Shown: one piece after another, positions 36,120 through 46,595 of the stretch
Layout of the letters: each line of letters opens with the position of its first letter
How positions within the stretch are numbered: the stretch's first letter is position 1
Source of the DNA: Mercurialis annua
Taxonomy: Eukaryota > Streptophyta > Magnoliopsida > Malpighiales > Euphorbiaceae
NCBI RefSeq assembly: GCF_937616625.2
Contig: NC_065571.1
Coordinates: forward strand, 24,812,201 to 24,876,200
Reading direction: 5' to 3'
DNA length: 64,000 nucleotides
Program-made: the position numbers and the translations under genes
The notes under the pieces: generated by a model
Told to the model about the DNA's origin: nothing
The model's database searches: none
What the model saw: the letters and a program-made list of their open reading frames with translations, nothing else

Positions 36120-38389
36120 ATGTTGGGTGAATCATCAGAACGCGAAGAAGGGAGGGGTTACGACAACGATGATTTGGGGATAGACTAGGTGTCCACCAAA
36201 TTCCATGTGGTTCGCTCTAGCCGGACTGCTACCTCCGAGGTGGAGGAGGTGGAGACTTCTAGACCTGAGCCTTCTAAAAAGGGGAAAGGGAAGAAAGCGG
36301 CTGCCGATGTCGGCGATAAAATTGATGACCGAGACATCAAGGTGTCGCGGTGGATGGTGGGCTTCCCGGGCGCTCTGCGGACGACTTTTAACATCCCAGC
36401 GGAATACGAGTTTTGAGTGGTTCCGGAGGGGAAGAGGCTGAATGACACGCCTTCTGATAATACGATCATTCTCACCTTGGAGTATCTATAGTCTGGGATA
36501 AGATTCTCCATCTCCTAGGAGTATAAGAGGTTAAGCAATTATTTCGAGGTGCCATTGTCCCAGATCCACCCCAACGGAGTTCGGCACTACTCCTGCTTTT
36601 CTGAGACTGTGTCAGCAGAACGGGGTGGCTGACACCATGCGGCTTTTTTGTTGCTTGTATCTGATGTCGCTGAAGGACCAGAATCATTTCGCCTACCTCC
36701 GGTTCCGAGGTGAGAGGAAGGAGGTGCAGGGAGGGCTGGTTTCTGGGATTACTGATTCCTTGAGGGATTTCAAGGAAGATTATTTCCAAGTGCTATAAGC
36801 CGGATAGGTGGTTCCATGTCCCGGGCCCCTTAGAGGTTGCCGACATTGTTAAGCTCCGGGATGCTGCTCCCGTGGGGGATAAAGATCAGGCCGACGAGTT
36901 GTGCCCGAAAGTCCCTTTCGACTACTGGAAGAGTTCGGTGCCTGCTGGTGCCAGTTTGTTTTTTCTCTTAACTTTGCAGATTTTGGAGTTATCTTGATTA
37001 TTGTTTTTCCTTTCCTGTCTTATCGTTCTCTTATCTATGTGGATTTGGCCTTGTTGTGCCTTTGTTCTGTTGCAGTGTACAGCCTGGACCCTGCTAGATT
37101 GGCCGGGAAGAAGCGCAACAGGCCGGTGAGCCGAAGTGCCACTCCGGCTCCTCCACAGCCTCCTCAAGCAGCCAACGTTCCCCCTGCACCCAAGTCTCTG
37201 GTGGCCGAGAATGTGGTGCCTGAGACCGGCCTGGATTCCATGCCGCTCCGGGTTTAGAGGCATGACGGGGTGGAGATCCCTCCAACTGCTGAGCGTGTGG
37301 GGAATATCCCCTTCGTAGATTTGGACTCTGCCGAGACCGTTATTGGTCCGAGGCGAGCCGAAGACGGTCCACAGGGAGTGGCTCCCATGATGGAGGTCAA
37401 GGTTCCCGAGTTCTGGGGTCTCGGATGCCGGATCTGCCGGACATTTCATCCGACTCCAGCACCACTGTGCCAGGTCCCCAGATGATAACTCGGGCCACTT
37501 TTGCCGAGTGGGTCAGTCGGCACAACCAGGGTATTCGGGCTACCCTGACCGAGCTGCCGATAGCTGGGGACATTGCTTGGGTGACCACTTTACCCGCAGA
37601 CCGGGCTCATTACAAGACCCACAAGGCGGAGAACCTGCTGGCGGTGGTCTCTTCTCTCTGTCTTCAGGTAACTTTTGTGCTTATTTACTTGTTTTTCATG
37701 TTTGTTCTTGTTTCATACTTAGAAGACTTGTTCTTTGCTTTCAGGCCGCCCAGATGTCCTACATGGCGGACTAGAATGCCAACAAAAACGAGATCGATCT
37801 CTTGCTGGCCAAGAACCTTCTTCTGTCCGAGAAGACTAAGGTTCGTGATGCCGAGAAACGGACTGCAGAGGCCAAACAAATGGCTACTGATGGGGCGGCT
37901 TTGGTGGCTAGGCTTGAGAGCTAGCTAAAGGATTCCGAGGACCGTCGTGTTGAGGTCCTGGAAGTCTTGGAGAAATTAAGGGGAGATGTTGGTCGGCTTG
38001 AGATCGAGAAGTCCTCGGAAAAGGAAGACTTTGGGAAGTAGCTAGCCGACTTGACCTGCCGGAACGAGCTGGCAGCTAAGGGGCTTCGGGATACCGTTGC
38101 GGATCAAAAGAAGAAGCTGGACGAGGTTACCAAGAGAGCCAAGGACGCATAGGCCAAGATCGCCGAGGGGGCTGCCCGGGAGGAGGACTTTTACGAAGAC
38201 TTCCGGAGAATGATGTATGTAGGCGAGGTCTTAGCCGGCGAGTACATGAAAGGTCGGTTCGGGGCCGACATCGACGTATCTGACTTCAAGTTAGATGTCT
38301 AGGAGCTACATCGCCGGGGCAAAGAGCTGCCCGAGGATAATGAGGTGCCGACTGACATTGAAAATTATCTCGCCGACGACCAGAGTTAG
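36120..38389 (+). pseudogene. Tat-lineage-like extra ORF (putative gypsy-type transposon protein), broken
   Basis: The ATG at 36120 begins MLGESSEREEGRGYDNDD. The N-terminal part has LRTTFNIPAEYEF, then TLEYL and GIRFSIS, YFEVPLSQIHPNGV, and, after a frame change near 36600, LKDQNHFAYLRF and KPDRWFHVPGPLEV. This order resembles the plant putative gypsy-type transposon domain (Transposase_28), by memory of the family. Likely introns lie near 36955-37077 and 37668-37743. The C-terminal exon to 38389 is a long charged coiled coil (LLLAKNLLLSEKTKVRDAEK, VLEVLEKLRGDVGRLEIEKS). Ten premature stops in readable frames include nine TAG. It lies downstream of, and antisense to, the integrase remnant at 39076-39258, as in Tat-type gypsy elements with an antisense extra ORF. 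Confidence 0.65.
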
Positions 38390-38735
38390 AATTTTGAGAG
38401 TCATTTTTGGCTTTGTAATTTTAGGATAGTTTCTTGTAATCTTTGAATATCTTTTGTTTTGGTAAACTTTGAATTTTGGTACTTGCTGTTTTATATACAA
38501 GTTTTCTTCGATTTGTCTCCGAACTTTATTGTTTCTTTGAATGCCTTTTGCCATGCTCATAGTTTTATAACAAAAATCTGACTAAGTATGATAGTTCCCT
38601 GGTTTTTCCCATAGGTAAATTGACTTAGTTTTGAATTGGAATCGTTAGTATTTGTTCTTGTTTTCCCGGGATAGGATTAATATGAGTTGTACCATGTTTC
38701 TAGCCCTTAGTTTCTTATAGCCCGGGGTGGCCATA
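38390..38735. other. AT-rich spacer downstream of the extra ORF
   Basis: Non-coding, T-rich sequence that would be the 3' untranslated region of the extra ORF (plus strand). No motif was recognised. The 84-codon minus ORF at 38306-38560 is antisense to the coiled-coil exon and not supported. Confidence 0.4.
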
Positions 38736-38940
38736 ATCTGTGGGTATCTCATAGCCTGTTGGTGGCACATAGCCCGCTGGTGGCATATCTCCCGTGGATG
38801 GCACACAGTCCGTGAATAGCACATAGCCCGCTGGTGGCACATAGCCCATGGATGGCACATAGCCCGTGGATGGCATATAGCCTGCTGGTGGCACATATCC
38901 CGTGGATGGCACATAGCCCGCTGGTGGAACATTGCCCGTG
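38736..38940. repeat. 18-bp minisatellite (GCCCGTGGATGGCACATA)
   Basis: About eleven tandem copies of an 18-bp unit alternate between a GCCCGTGGATGGCACATA form and a GCCCGCTGGTGGCACATA form. Since 18 is a multiple of 3, both strands stay open and give peptides such as GYVPSTGYVPPAG. It lies between the integrase tail and the antisense ORF, a non-coding part of the gypsy element. Confidence 0.92.
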
Positions 38941-38997
38941 TCTTAGAGGAAAGACACAGGAATTCTTTTTAATCTTTTTTATTCATGAGGGGAAAAA

Positions 38998-39037
38998 CTT
39001 ATGTTTGAGCTTTACAAAAGCCTAACCCAAACATAAG
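38998..39037. repeat. Perfect 10-bp inverted repeat
   Basis: CTTATGTTTG at 38998-39007 and CAAACATAAG at 39028-39037 form a stem with a 20-base loop, extended outward by GGGGAAAAA against AAAAAACCCC with a small bulge. It follows the integrase remnant in its reading direction, where a 3' end or terminator-like hairpin of the gypsy pol transcript could sit. Function unknown. Confidence 0.7.
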
Positions 39038-39075
39038 TGAAAAAACCCCTGAGCTACCTCGAAATAACAAGTAAA

Positions 39076-39258
39076 CTACTGATAGTATTTCCGAAGAACC
39101 TGGGAATTTCAAGTTCTCGAGAGCACTATGCCCGACATGTGTGCTATTTTGTAAGCTCATGCCCTGCCGACCTCGACAATTCGGTACGGGCCTTCCCAGT
39201 TAGCTTCTAGTTTTCCAACTCTGGCGTTCCCCTTAGCGATGTCTGCCCGCCTCAGGAC
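39076..39258 (-). pseudogene. Gypsy integrase C-terminal fragment
   Basis: On the minus strand from 39258 the frame reads VLRRADIAKGNARVGKLEAN, then WEGPYRIVEV, AYKIAHMSGIVLSRT and NSQVLRKYYQ, ending at a TAG. This is the typical C-terminal tail of a Ty3/gypsy integrase, with Gly-Lys-Leu...Asn-Trp-Glu-Gly-Pro-Tyr, then Ala-Tyr-Lys-Leu-like, then Arg-Thr-(Trp)-Asn and Leu-Lys/Arg-x-Tyr-Tyr. Two internal TGA stops occur, one replacing the expected Trp after SRT. The fragment is cut at 39258 by the copia LTR. The rest of pol is not in the window. Confidence 0.85.
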
Positions 39259-41239
39259 TGTTAGCGGAGCGGGATGCGCGGGTCCGTATCGTATATTTCA
39301 ATTCAAAATCAAAATTCCAACAATCCGGATCCTAAAGTTGATCATATAAAAAATAAATGGATCGTCGCATCATTTAGTAATTAAAGCACGCATCTAGGAA
39401 TCATAAGAAGAATACCTATGTCGGTTCTCCAACGATTCTTGTAGTCCCGAAAGTACGACGACCTCAATCTCGTCCACACGAGTATGCGTCCGATTGAATC
39501 CTCGCCTTGAAGTAATCCGCAAGAGTTCCTCTTGCCGAGCAGCCCTAAGCGCAAACTCTCGCCGCGATTACGTCCTTACTCGGATGTATGAAAAACGTCG
39601 CGATGTTTTTCCCGTGATTGATGACTACTTGAACTCCTTCAAGTGCTTTCTCTCCCTACAACTTTGTAGTGAGACGTGTGTTGTTTTGTTTAATGAAATC
39701 AGCAAACTCAAGCTCTATTTATAAGGTAGAGCTTTGCTTCAGAATGCAACACCTTGCATGCTAGGTGTCATACCAAGAAAAGGATTACTGATTCATGTGG
39801 TGACATCACATAGGAAGACATCATATAGGTGATGTCATCATATGACATCCCATATATGATATAAGGTCATGACTTTATTACTTAATCACCATGACATCAT
39901 CATTCCACTAATTTATAATTAGTGCTTTAAGTATCATTAATTACACTAATTAATTACTTAAGCCTTCTAATCATAAATTTTGGTTAAACTATAATTAGGT
40001 TCCTACTAATTTATAACTCTTATAAATTAGTCCCTAATTAACTTGGACATAGTACAATTAAGGTCCTACTAATTTATAACTCCTACAAATTAGTCCCTAA
40101 TTTGTACCTGTTTTTCATCTTAGATCAATTTCCGAGATATGCTAGTATCCATGTGAAATCGATCTTTCGTAAATTCAATCGGTTGCACACTCTGTTGTAT
40201 GTGACTAACTAGGTTCACGTCTATATGGCAACGAGGGACATAAGAAACGCCTTTCATATAATAAATAATTAAATACCATTTAATTATTAATTCTCGTAGA
40301 TCGAAAGTGACGTATAGCAACATATCACGACCCCCAAATAGAGATGAATGTTTCGATGCATTCTTTATGAACCAATGTTCATAATTATCATATACTCAAA
40401 ATTCCCTTCATCTAAGATTCCAATCTCTACTAGTGTCACGGTTAAGTCAAACACTGTTTGTCTTGATTATATGACCTCATCTCTCAGTTCTAATTCTTGA
40501 TAAATATGACTTCCACTAGAAACAACTTTCTATGTATGTCATATACACCTGCACAAGTTTTATCATCCATCAAGAAAAATTCGAGATAGCATAGAATCTT
40601 GTCTCTGTTCATCTAGAGTGATGAATCCTTTCTAGGTTAAACCCCTATCTCCATATACAACTAATTAGAGCCAACACATCCCGCGGCCCTAGCTCATGAA
40701 AGATCTAAGGTTAAAGAGTATCAAACTCTAATCACCTATATACAAGATAGTGTCACCGCAAGTCAAAGGACATATGTACAATTATGAACTAGATGACATT
40801 AAATTGATTTTAATGAATTACCATGTACAAGTCATCTAGCGTCACTTGTTCGAATCACTCAACACCTTGAGTGTCCACATGTTTATTCTGATCCCCATCA
40901 AGTAGTGTGAGACTCACTACTTCCTATAATTTAGTAACTCTTTACTAATTAGGAGAATAAACAGAGGTGACGATCTTTCCGGGATAATGTGATGCCCTTA
41001 TTCGTAGGATGCCATCGATCGTGAAAGGTTATTTAGATCACTTGTATAATAGAATCTGTCACTCATATTCTTAGAACCTTAAGAATAGATTCTATCACAA
41101 TGTGATAAGGACAATACGTAATAAATGAACACTTAGTTGATGAGACACTTAGTTCAAATAGAACATATATATCTTTGCCATTGGGATTCATTTTACAAAT
41201 ATACATGATCAAATGGCCCTAGCGCACATACTACTAACA
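39259..41239 (-). mobile_element. 3' LTR of a truncated copia element
   Basis: The 1981-bp LTR is bounded by TGTTAGCGGAGC and ACTACTAACA on the plus strand. It is closely similar throughout to the solo LTR at 51471-53459. Directly to its right is the complement of a copia-type polypurine tract, so it is the 3' LTR of a minus-strand element. The left neighbour AGGAC (39254-39258) would be one half of the target duplication. The partner is missing because the 5' part of the element is lost. Confidence 0.88.
39716..39725 (-). promoter_or_regulatory. TATA box of copia LTR
   Basis: On the minus strand the sequence reads CTTATAAATAGAGC. The sister LTR has CCTATAAATAGAGC at the corresponding place (about 51926-51935). 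Confidence 0.6.
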
Positions 41240-41436
41240 ATCTCCCACTTGCACTAGTGCCATTGACAACTATATCGAAGCCTCATCTTCTCAAGATGTA
41301 TATCTTAATGACTCTATGTCAGCCGGTCAACCATGTTATTGGCTAATAGTATCTTTTAGAGAAACACCTTCCTCATTCCAACATTTTCTTTAGATAATAT
41401 GATAATTCCTTTCATTATGTTCGGCCAAATTGTAAG
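41240..41436 (-). mobile_element. Copia polypurine tract and internal tail
   Basis: On the minus strand the sequence reads CACTAGTGCAAGTGGGAGAT immediately before the LTR start TGTTAG. AAGTGGGAGAT is the usual plant copia polypurine tract. The rest is a short remnant of the pol 3' end. I see a weak HLEKM-RLRY-like segment, but no confident domain. It stops where satellite array C begins, so at least 4 kb of the element is gone. Confidence 0.75.
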
Positions 41437-43680
41437 ACCCGGTTTCGTTTGCTAAAAAGATGAAACGTTTGATTTGTTTCGTAAAGTTTGTAAACGTTTG
41501 GCTTCAATCGCAAAAAAAGATGAAACATTTGGATTTGTTTCGTAACGTTTGTAAACGTTTGGCTTAAATCGCTAAAAAGGGGAAACGTTTGGATTTGTTT
41601 CGTAACGTTTGTAAACGTTTGGCATAAATCGCTAAAAAGGGGAATTGTTTGGATTTGTTTCGTAACATTTGTAAACGTTTGGCTTAAATTGCTAAAAAGG
41701 TGAAACGCTTCGATTTGTTTTGTAACGTTTGTAAACGTTTGGCTTAAATTGCTAAAATGGTGAAACACTTGGATTTGTTTCTTAATGTTTGTAAACATTT
41801 GGCTTAAATCACTAAAAAGGGGAAACGTTTGGATTTATTTCGTAATGTTTGTAAACGTTTCGCTTAAATTGCTAAAAAGGTGAAACGCTTGTATTTGTTT
41901 AGTAACGTTTGTAAACGTTTGGCATAAATTGCTAAAAACATGAAATGCTTGGATTTGTTTCGTAACGTTTGTAAACGTTTGGCTGAAATGGCTAAAAATG
42001 TGAAACTCTTGGATTTGTTTCGTAACGTTTGTATATGTTTGGCTTAAATTACTAAAACTCTGAAACGCTTCCATTTGTTTCGGAACGGTTGTAAACGTTT
42101 GGCTTAAATAGCTAAATAGGTGAAATGCTTGGATTTGTTTCGTAATGTTTGTAAACGTTTGACTTAAATCTCTAATAAGGTGAATTGTTTGGATTTGTTT
42201 CATAGCGTTTGTAAATGTTTGGCTTAAATTGCTAAAAAGGTGAAATGCTTGGTTTTGTTTCGTAATGTTTGTAAACGTTTGGCTTAAATCGCTAAAAATG
42301 TGAAACATTTGGATTTTCTTTGTAATGTTTTAAACATTTGGTTTTGTTTCGTAACGTTTGAAAAAGTTTGGTTTAAATTGCTAAAAAGTGGAAACGTTTT
42401 GATTTTATTTCATAACGTTTGTAAAAGTTTGGCTTAAATCGCTAAAAAGCTGAAACGTTTGGATTTGTTTCGTAACGTTTGTAAATGTTTGGCTTAAATC
42501 GCTAAAAAGGTGAAACAATTTGATTTGTTTCGTAACTTTGTAAACGTTTGGCTGAAATCGCTAAAAAGGGGAATTGTTTGGATTTTTTTCGTAACATTTC
42601 TAAACGTTTGGCTTAAATTGCTAAAAAGGGGAAACACTTTGTTTTATTTCGTAACGTTTGTAAACGTTTCGCTTAAATCGCTAAGAATGCGAAACGTTTG
42701 GATTTGCTTCGTAACATTTTAAAGGTTTGGTTTTGTTTCGTAACTTTTGTAAACGTTTGGCTTAAATCGCTAAAAAGGGGAAACGTTTGGATTTGTTTCG
42801 TAACGTTTGTAAACGTTTGGCTTAAATCACTAAAAAGGTGAAATGTTTGGATTTTTTTTCGTAACGCTTGTAAACGTTTGGTTTAATTCGCTAAAAAGGG
42901 GAAACGTTTGGATTTGTTTCGTAACGTTTGTAAATGTTTGGCTTAAATCGCTAAAAAGGGGAAACGTTTGGATTTGTTTCGTAACGTTTGGGTTAAATCG
43001 CTAAAAAGGTGAATGGTTCATATTTGTTTCGTAACATTTGTAAATGTTTGGCTTAAATTGCTAAAAAGGTGAAACTCTTGGATTTGTTTTGTAACGTTTG
43101 TAAAAGTTTGGCTTAAATTGCTAAAAGGGTAAAAAATCTGGATATGTATCGTAACCTTTGTAAACGTTTAGCTTAAATTGTGTGAAACGTTTGGATTTGT
43201 TTTCCGAACGTTTGTATACTTTTGGCTTAAATTGCTAAAAAGGCGAAACGTTTGGATTTTTTTAATAACGTGTATAAACGTTTTGCTTAAATCGCTAAAA
43301 AGGGGAAACATTTGGATTTGTTTCGTACCGTTTGTAAACGTTTGGCTTAAATCGCTAAAAAGGTGAAACGTTTGGATTTGTTTCTTACCGTTTGTAAACG
43401 TTTGGCTTAAATTGCTAAAAGGGTGAAACGTTTGGATTTGTTTCCTAACGTTTGTAAACGTTCGGCTCAAAACCCTAAAAATGTGAAACGTTTGGTTTTG
43501 TTTCGAAACGTTTGTAAACGTTTTGCTTAAATTGCTAAAAAGGTGAAATATTTGGTTTTGTTTCGTAATGTTTGTAAATGTTTGGATTTGTTTCGTAACG
43601 TTTTAAACGTTTGGTTTTGTTTCGTAATGTTTATAAACGTTTGGCTTAAATCGCTAAAAGGCGAAACGTTTGGTTTTGTA
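41437..43680 (-). repeat. Satellite array C (about 2.2 kb, all minus)
   Basis: Regular 60-bp units, all minus-oriented (GTTTGGCTTAAATCGCTAAA and TTTGTTTCGTAACGTTTGTA). Unit length is more regular than in arrays A and B, which leaves a minus-strand frame open for 157 codons at 41835-42308. The left edge abuts the copia remnant. The right edge joins a truncated LTR at about 43680. Confidence 0.95.
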
Positions 43681-46579
43681 TTCGTTTCGACATGTTCTCG
43701 TTGTGATTCCAACTTATTTTCGGATTGATATATGTTCGGATTAGCATATGTGGTGCCTTGGTTGTGTTATGTTGAGTGACTTATGTGTACCCCTTGAGCC
43801 TATAAGTATTTGATGTTAAATTGATTTGTTTCCGGGTTGTTAACGAAACAATGTTTGCATGTTTTTCAAATCTGCCATGCTGTAGTAAAACGTACATATC
43901 TCCCAATTGAAACATTTGGATCGTCGTTTCGACCCGTTTTTGGGTCAACCGGACCTGTGAACCGGCCTGCTGGGTAGATCAAGCATAAGTTCGGTCTACT
44001 TCATTTTTGGTTAGAACAGTGGGTCAACCAGCCCTATAACCGGACCTGCTGGGTAGAACCGGCCGTAGGTCCGGTCAGCTTCGTTTTTGCATATTTAAAC
44101 TCCGTTTCTGCGATCTAATCAGCCCCCTTTCGATTTTAGAAACCCTAAAATCATTCTAAACTCTTTCTAAACGTTTCTCACTCGATCTTTGGTGCCTCAA
44201 ACAATTGTTAAGTGATTAATCCATCTCTTTTCATTCCAAAACTTTGAATCATCTTTTGATTCGATTAGTGGTTCATCTTGTCTTTTGATTTCGTTCTTGT
44301 AGGGTTGGATCTACCTTGTTTCTGAGATTTTGTTACTCTTTGGATTGATAAGGTATCTAATCCTTTTACTCAAATTGATTGTTGTGGTGTGGTGTTGTTG
44401 TTCATGTTTTGTGATGTTGTTTGTTGTGACTATGGTTTGGATGAATAGTGGCTGTTCTTACATGTTCTAGGGTTGATTTATTATGTTGATATTATTGTTA
44501 TCATCCATTGCATGTTTATTGAATCAAATCAAGAATATGTTACCTTAGATTCATAATTTCATATTGCTTTATGTATAAACTATTTTGAATTGATTAGGGT
44601 TGCCCATAACTAAATTATCATGTTATAAATAATTGGATTTTATTATTGTTGATTCATATTAGGAGGATTATATATAATGCCGATTGATGCATCAATTTCT
44701 CATTCATTGTAGTAATTGACTCGTATGTTCTTGATTGGTTAATTTGAATCAGAATTGAGTTATCCAATTGTTAGTTCATGTGCGGTTTAGAATTATGGAT
44801 TCATTTGGATACTATAAATTGTTTGGTTGCCTAGATTTGTCCAAGCATGATTATAGGGCTGATTTGCATGCCTTTGCGATTCATAATTGTTGAACTATCT
44901 ATTGTTGTTTCGAATCAAAGTTTGGTGATTGTTAAATGAGTTGGTATGTTGATGAATGCCTGTAAACCGTTTTGACTTAATTTAAATGTTTAGGGCTGTT
45001 TTGTATAATGTTTTTAGGATAATGTTATACTTGGATTGTGGTGGTTAGTTTGGTTATTGACATTGCTTGGGCATGAGGAATACGCTTATTGTTAATTTGT
45101 TTGCTAAGGCATATTTTGACTTGTGTTGTCTATTAAAGCGTGTTGGTTCATTATGGATTTTATCAAACACTTTGTTACGTTATGATTAATTGGTTAGTTA
45201 AGCGATATTGAGTTCTTTGCTTTTCAAACTCGGTTTTGGATTATTAATTGATTCTGGATTTTTAAACATTGGTTTACAACTTGGTTATGTTGGATCGGGT
45301 TAGACTTGGGTCGCCCGACATGTGAGTTAAGCTTGGAAGTCTTGGTTGACTCGGCTAAGTACAATTTTGGCTTTTGAAATGTTTTACCAAATAGTTTGAA
45401 AAGGTTTCCGGATTATGTTTTCAAATGGAACTCAATAGGGCTTAACCTGTTTTGCGGTTTTGGCATATGGTTGGTGTTTGTGTAATCAATATGTTTTAGT
45501 TTGTGCTTTGACTTTGTTGTATTGTGCTAGTCCTATGTTGTGTTTAGTACTCTTTGTAGTTAGGGTCTGTTTTTAATTTAATATTTACACATTGTTAGAC
45601 TTGTCGACTGTTCGTGCTCCGTAGACGAACCAGGATTAGTTCCTTACCAGGTTATCACGTGGATTAGCAAGCTGTGAGTTTGTACTTACTATTTACCGCT
45701 TTATTAAGTAAATTGTTATTTTAATATATAAATATATAATGTATGTATATTTCTAACTGTTTTTCCATTATGGCTTTTACTTGGAACATGCTACCTAATT
45801 GGCATCATTAGGACTGCGTGCGCACCGGTATTGAACTACATAAGGTATGTGATATGTGGGGGTAACTCGGTGGTAGCCTACCTCTCGGAACCCAGTAGAG
45901 TAACTCGGTGTAGCTCAGCTCTCGGGACTCTGGTAATGAATTAAGAGTGGTCGGTGGTAACTCGGTGTAGCTCAGCTCTCGGGACCAAGCCTAATGGATT
46001 ATGGTTATATTAGTATTGTGGATTAGGGTTCCAACTATTATACATAATGTTCATATTAAATGTTTTAAAAGGGTTTTAAAGGTTTTCCACTTGATAAATG
46101 TAAATAGTGGTATGAACTCATCTCAGTATATCTGACCCCGTTGTTTCCCCAAATTTTCCAGGGTTATGATATGAGCGAGTCAGCTGCTCCCCGATTCTTT
46201 ATTTCCTCGGACGTTTTACTATATTTAATAAGGTTATTAAACTGATTTTATTTTTAGACCGCAGTAGTAAATAGAAGTCTTATGTCGAATACTTTTACAA
46301 ATTTATTCAATGAATTATTTCTATTTTGGCATTCTTTTATTAACTTGGGTTAATATATACTTCTGCCATGTTTAAGACTCAGAGTTGGCTGAGCACTTTA
46401 TAATAAATGTTGTATATTATGAACTGCTAGAACTAGGCTGAAGTCTCGGTTGCCCCCGAGCATTGGTTTTTTTGCAGGCTTATGTATTTGTTGGTTATCC
46501 GCAATGCTAGCTACGGGTTTTGGTACAACCATACCCATACCCTAGCGCCGGTCGCGGTTCATGAAAATGGGTCGTGACA
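43681..46579 (+). mobile_element. 5' LTR of the LARD-like element, missing its first ~82 bp
   Basis: From TCGTTTCGACATGTTCTCG onward it aligns with the 3' LTR from about 50986 to its end at GTCGTGACA. The first 82 bp or so, including the TGTAATATCCC terminus, are replaced by satellite. Against the 3' LTR it also lacks a block of about 60-70 bp near 43925. It carries two copies of a CGGACCTGCTGGGTAGA motif (43970-44080) before a TATA-like TATTTAAA at 44092-44099. Confidence 0.9.
45838..45985 (+). repeat. LTR triplet AACTCGGT...CTCTCGGGAC
   Basis: Three imperfect copies of GTAACTCGGTG, TAGCTCAGCTCTCGGGAC occur about 45-60 bp apart. The same triplet is found in the 3' LTR (about 55208-55335) and in the solo LTR (about 58404-58530). 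A related triplet, reversed, is in the family A LTR at 26060-26170. Confidence 0.85.
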
Positions 46580-46583
46580 AACT

Positions 46584-46595
46584 TGGTATCAGAGC
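46584..46595 (+). promoter_or_regulatory. Primer-binding site for initiator Met-tRNA
   Basis: TGGTATCAGAGC starts five bases after the end of the 5' LTR. This 12-mer is complementary to the 3' end of plant initiator Met-tRNA and is the standard minus-strand primer site of plant LTR retrotransposons. Confidence 0.95.

Noticed and set aside
38645..38932. 95-codon Met/Cys/His-rich minus ORF, at first sight a metal-binding repeat protein
   Set aside because: It is a translation of the 18-bp minisatellite. All frames on both strands are open and the repeat is non-coding.
41835..42308. 157-codon minus-strand ORF with a 20-residue repeat
   Set aside because: It is a satellite array whose 60-bp period keeps a frame open. 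Similar ORFs occur in several arrays on whichever strand the units face.
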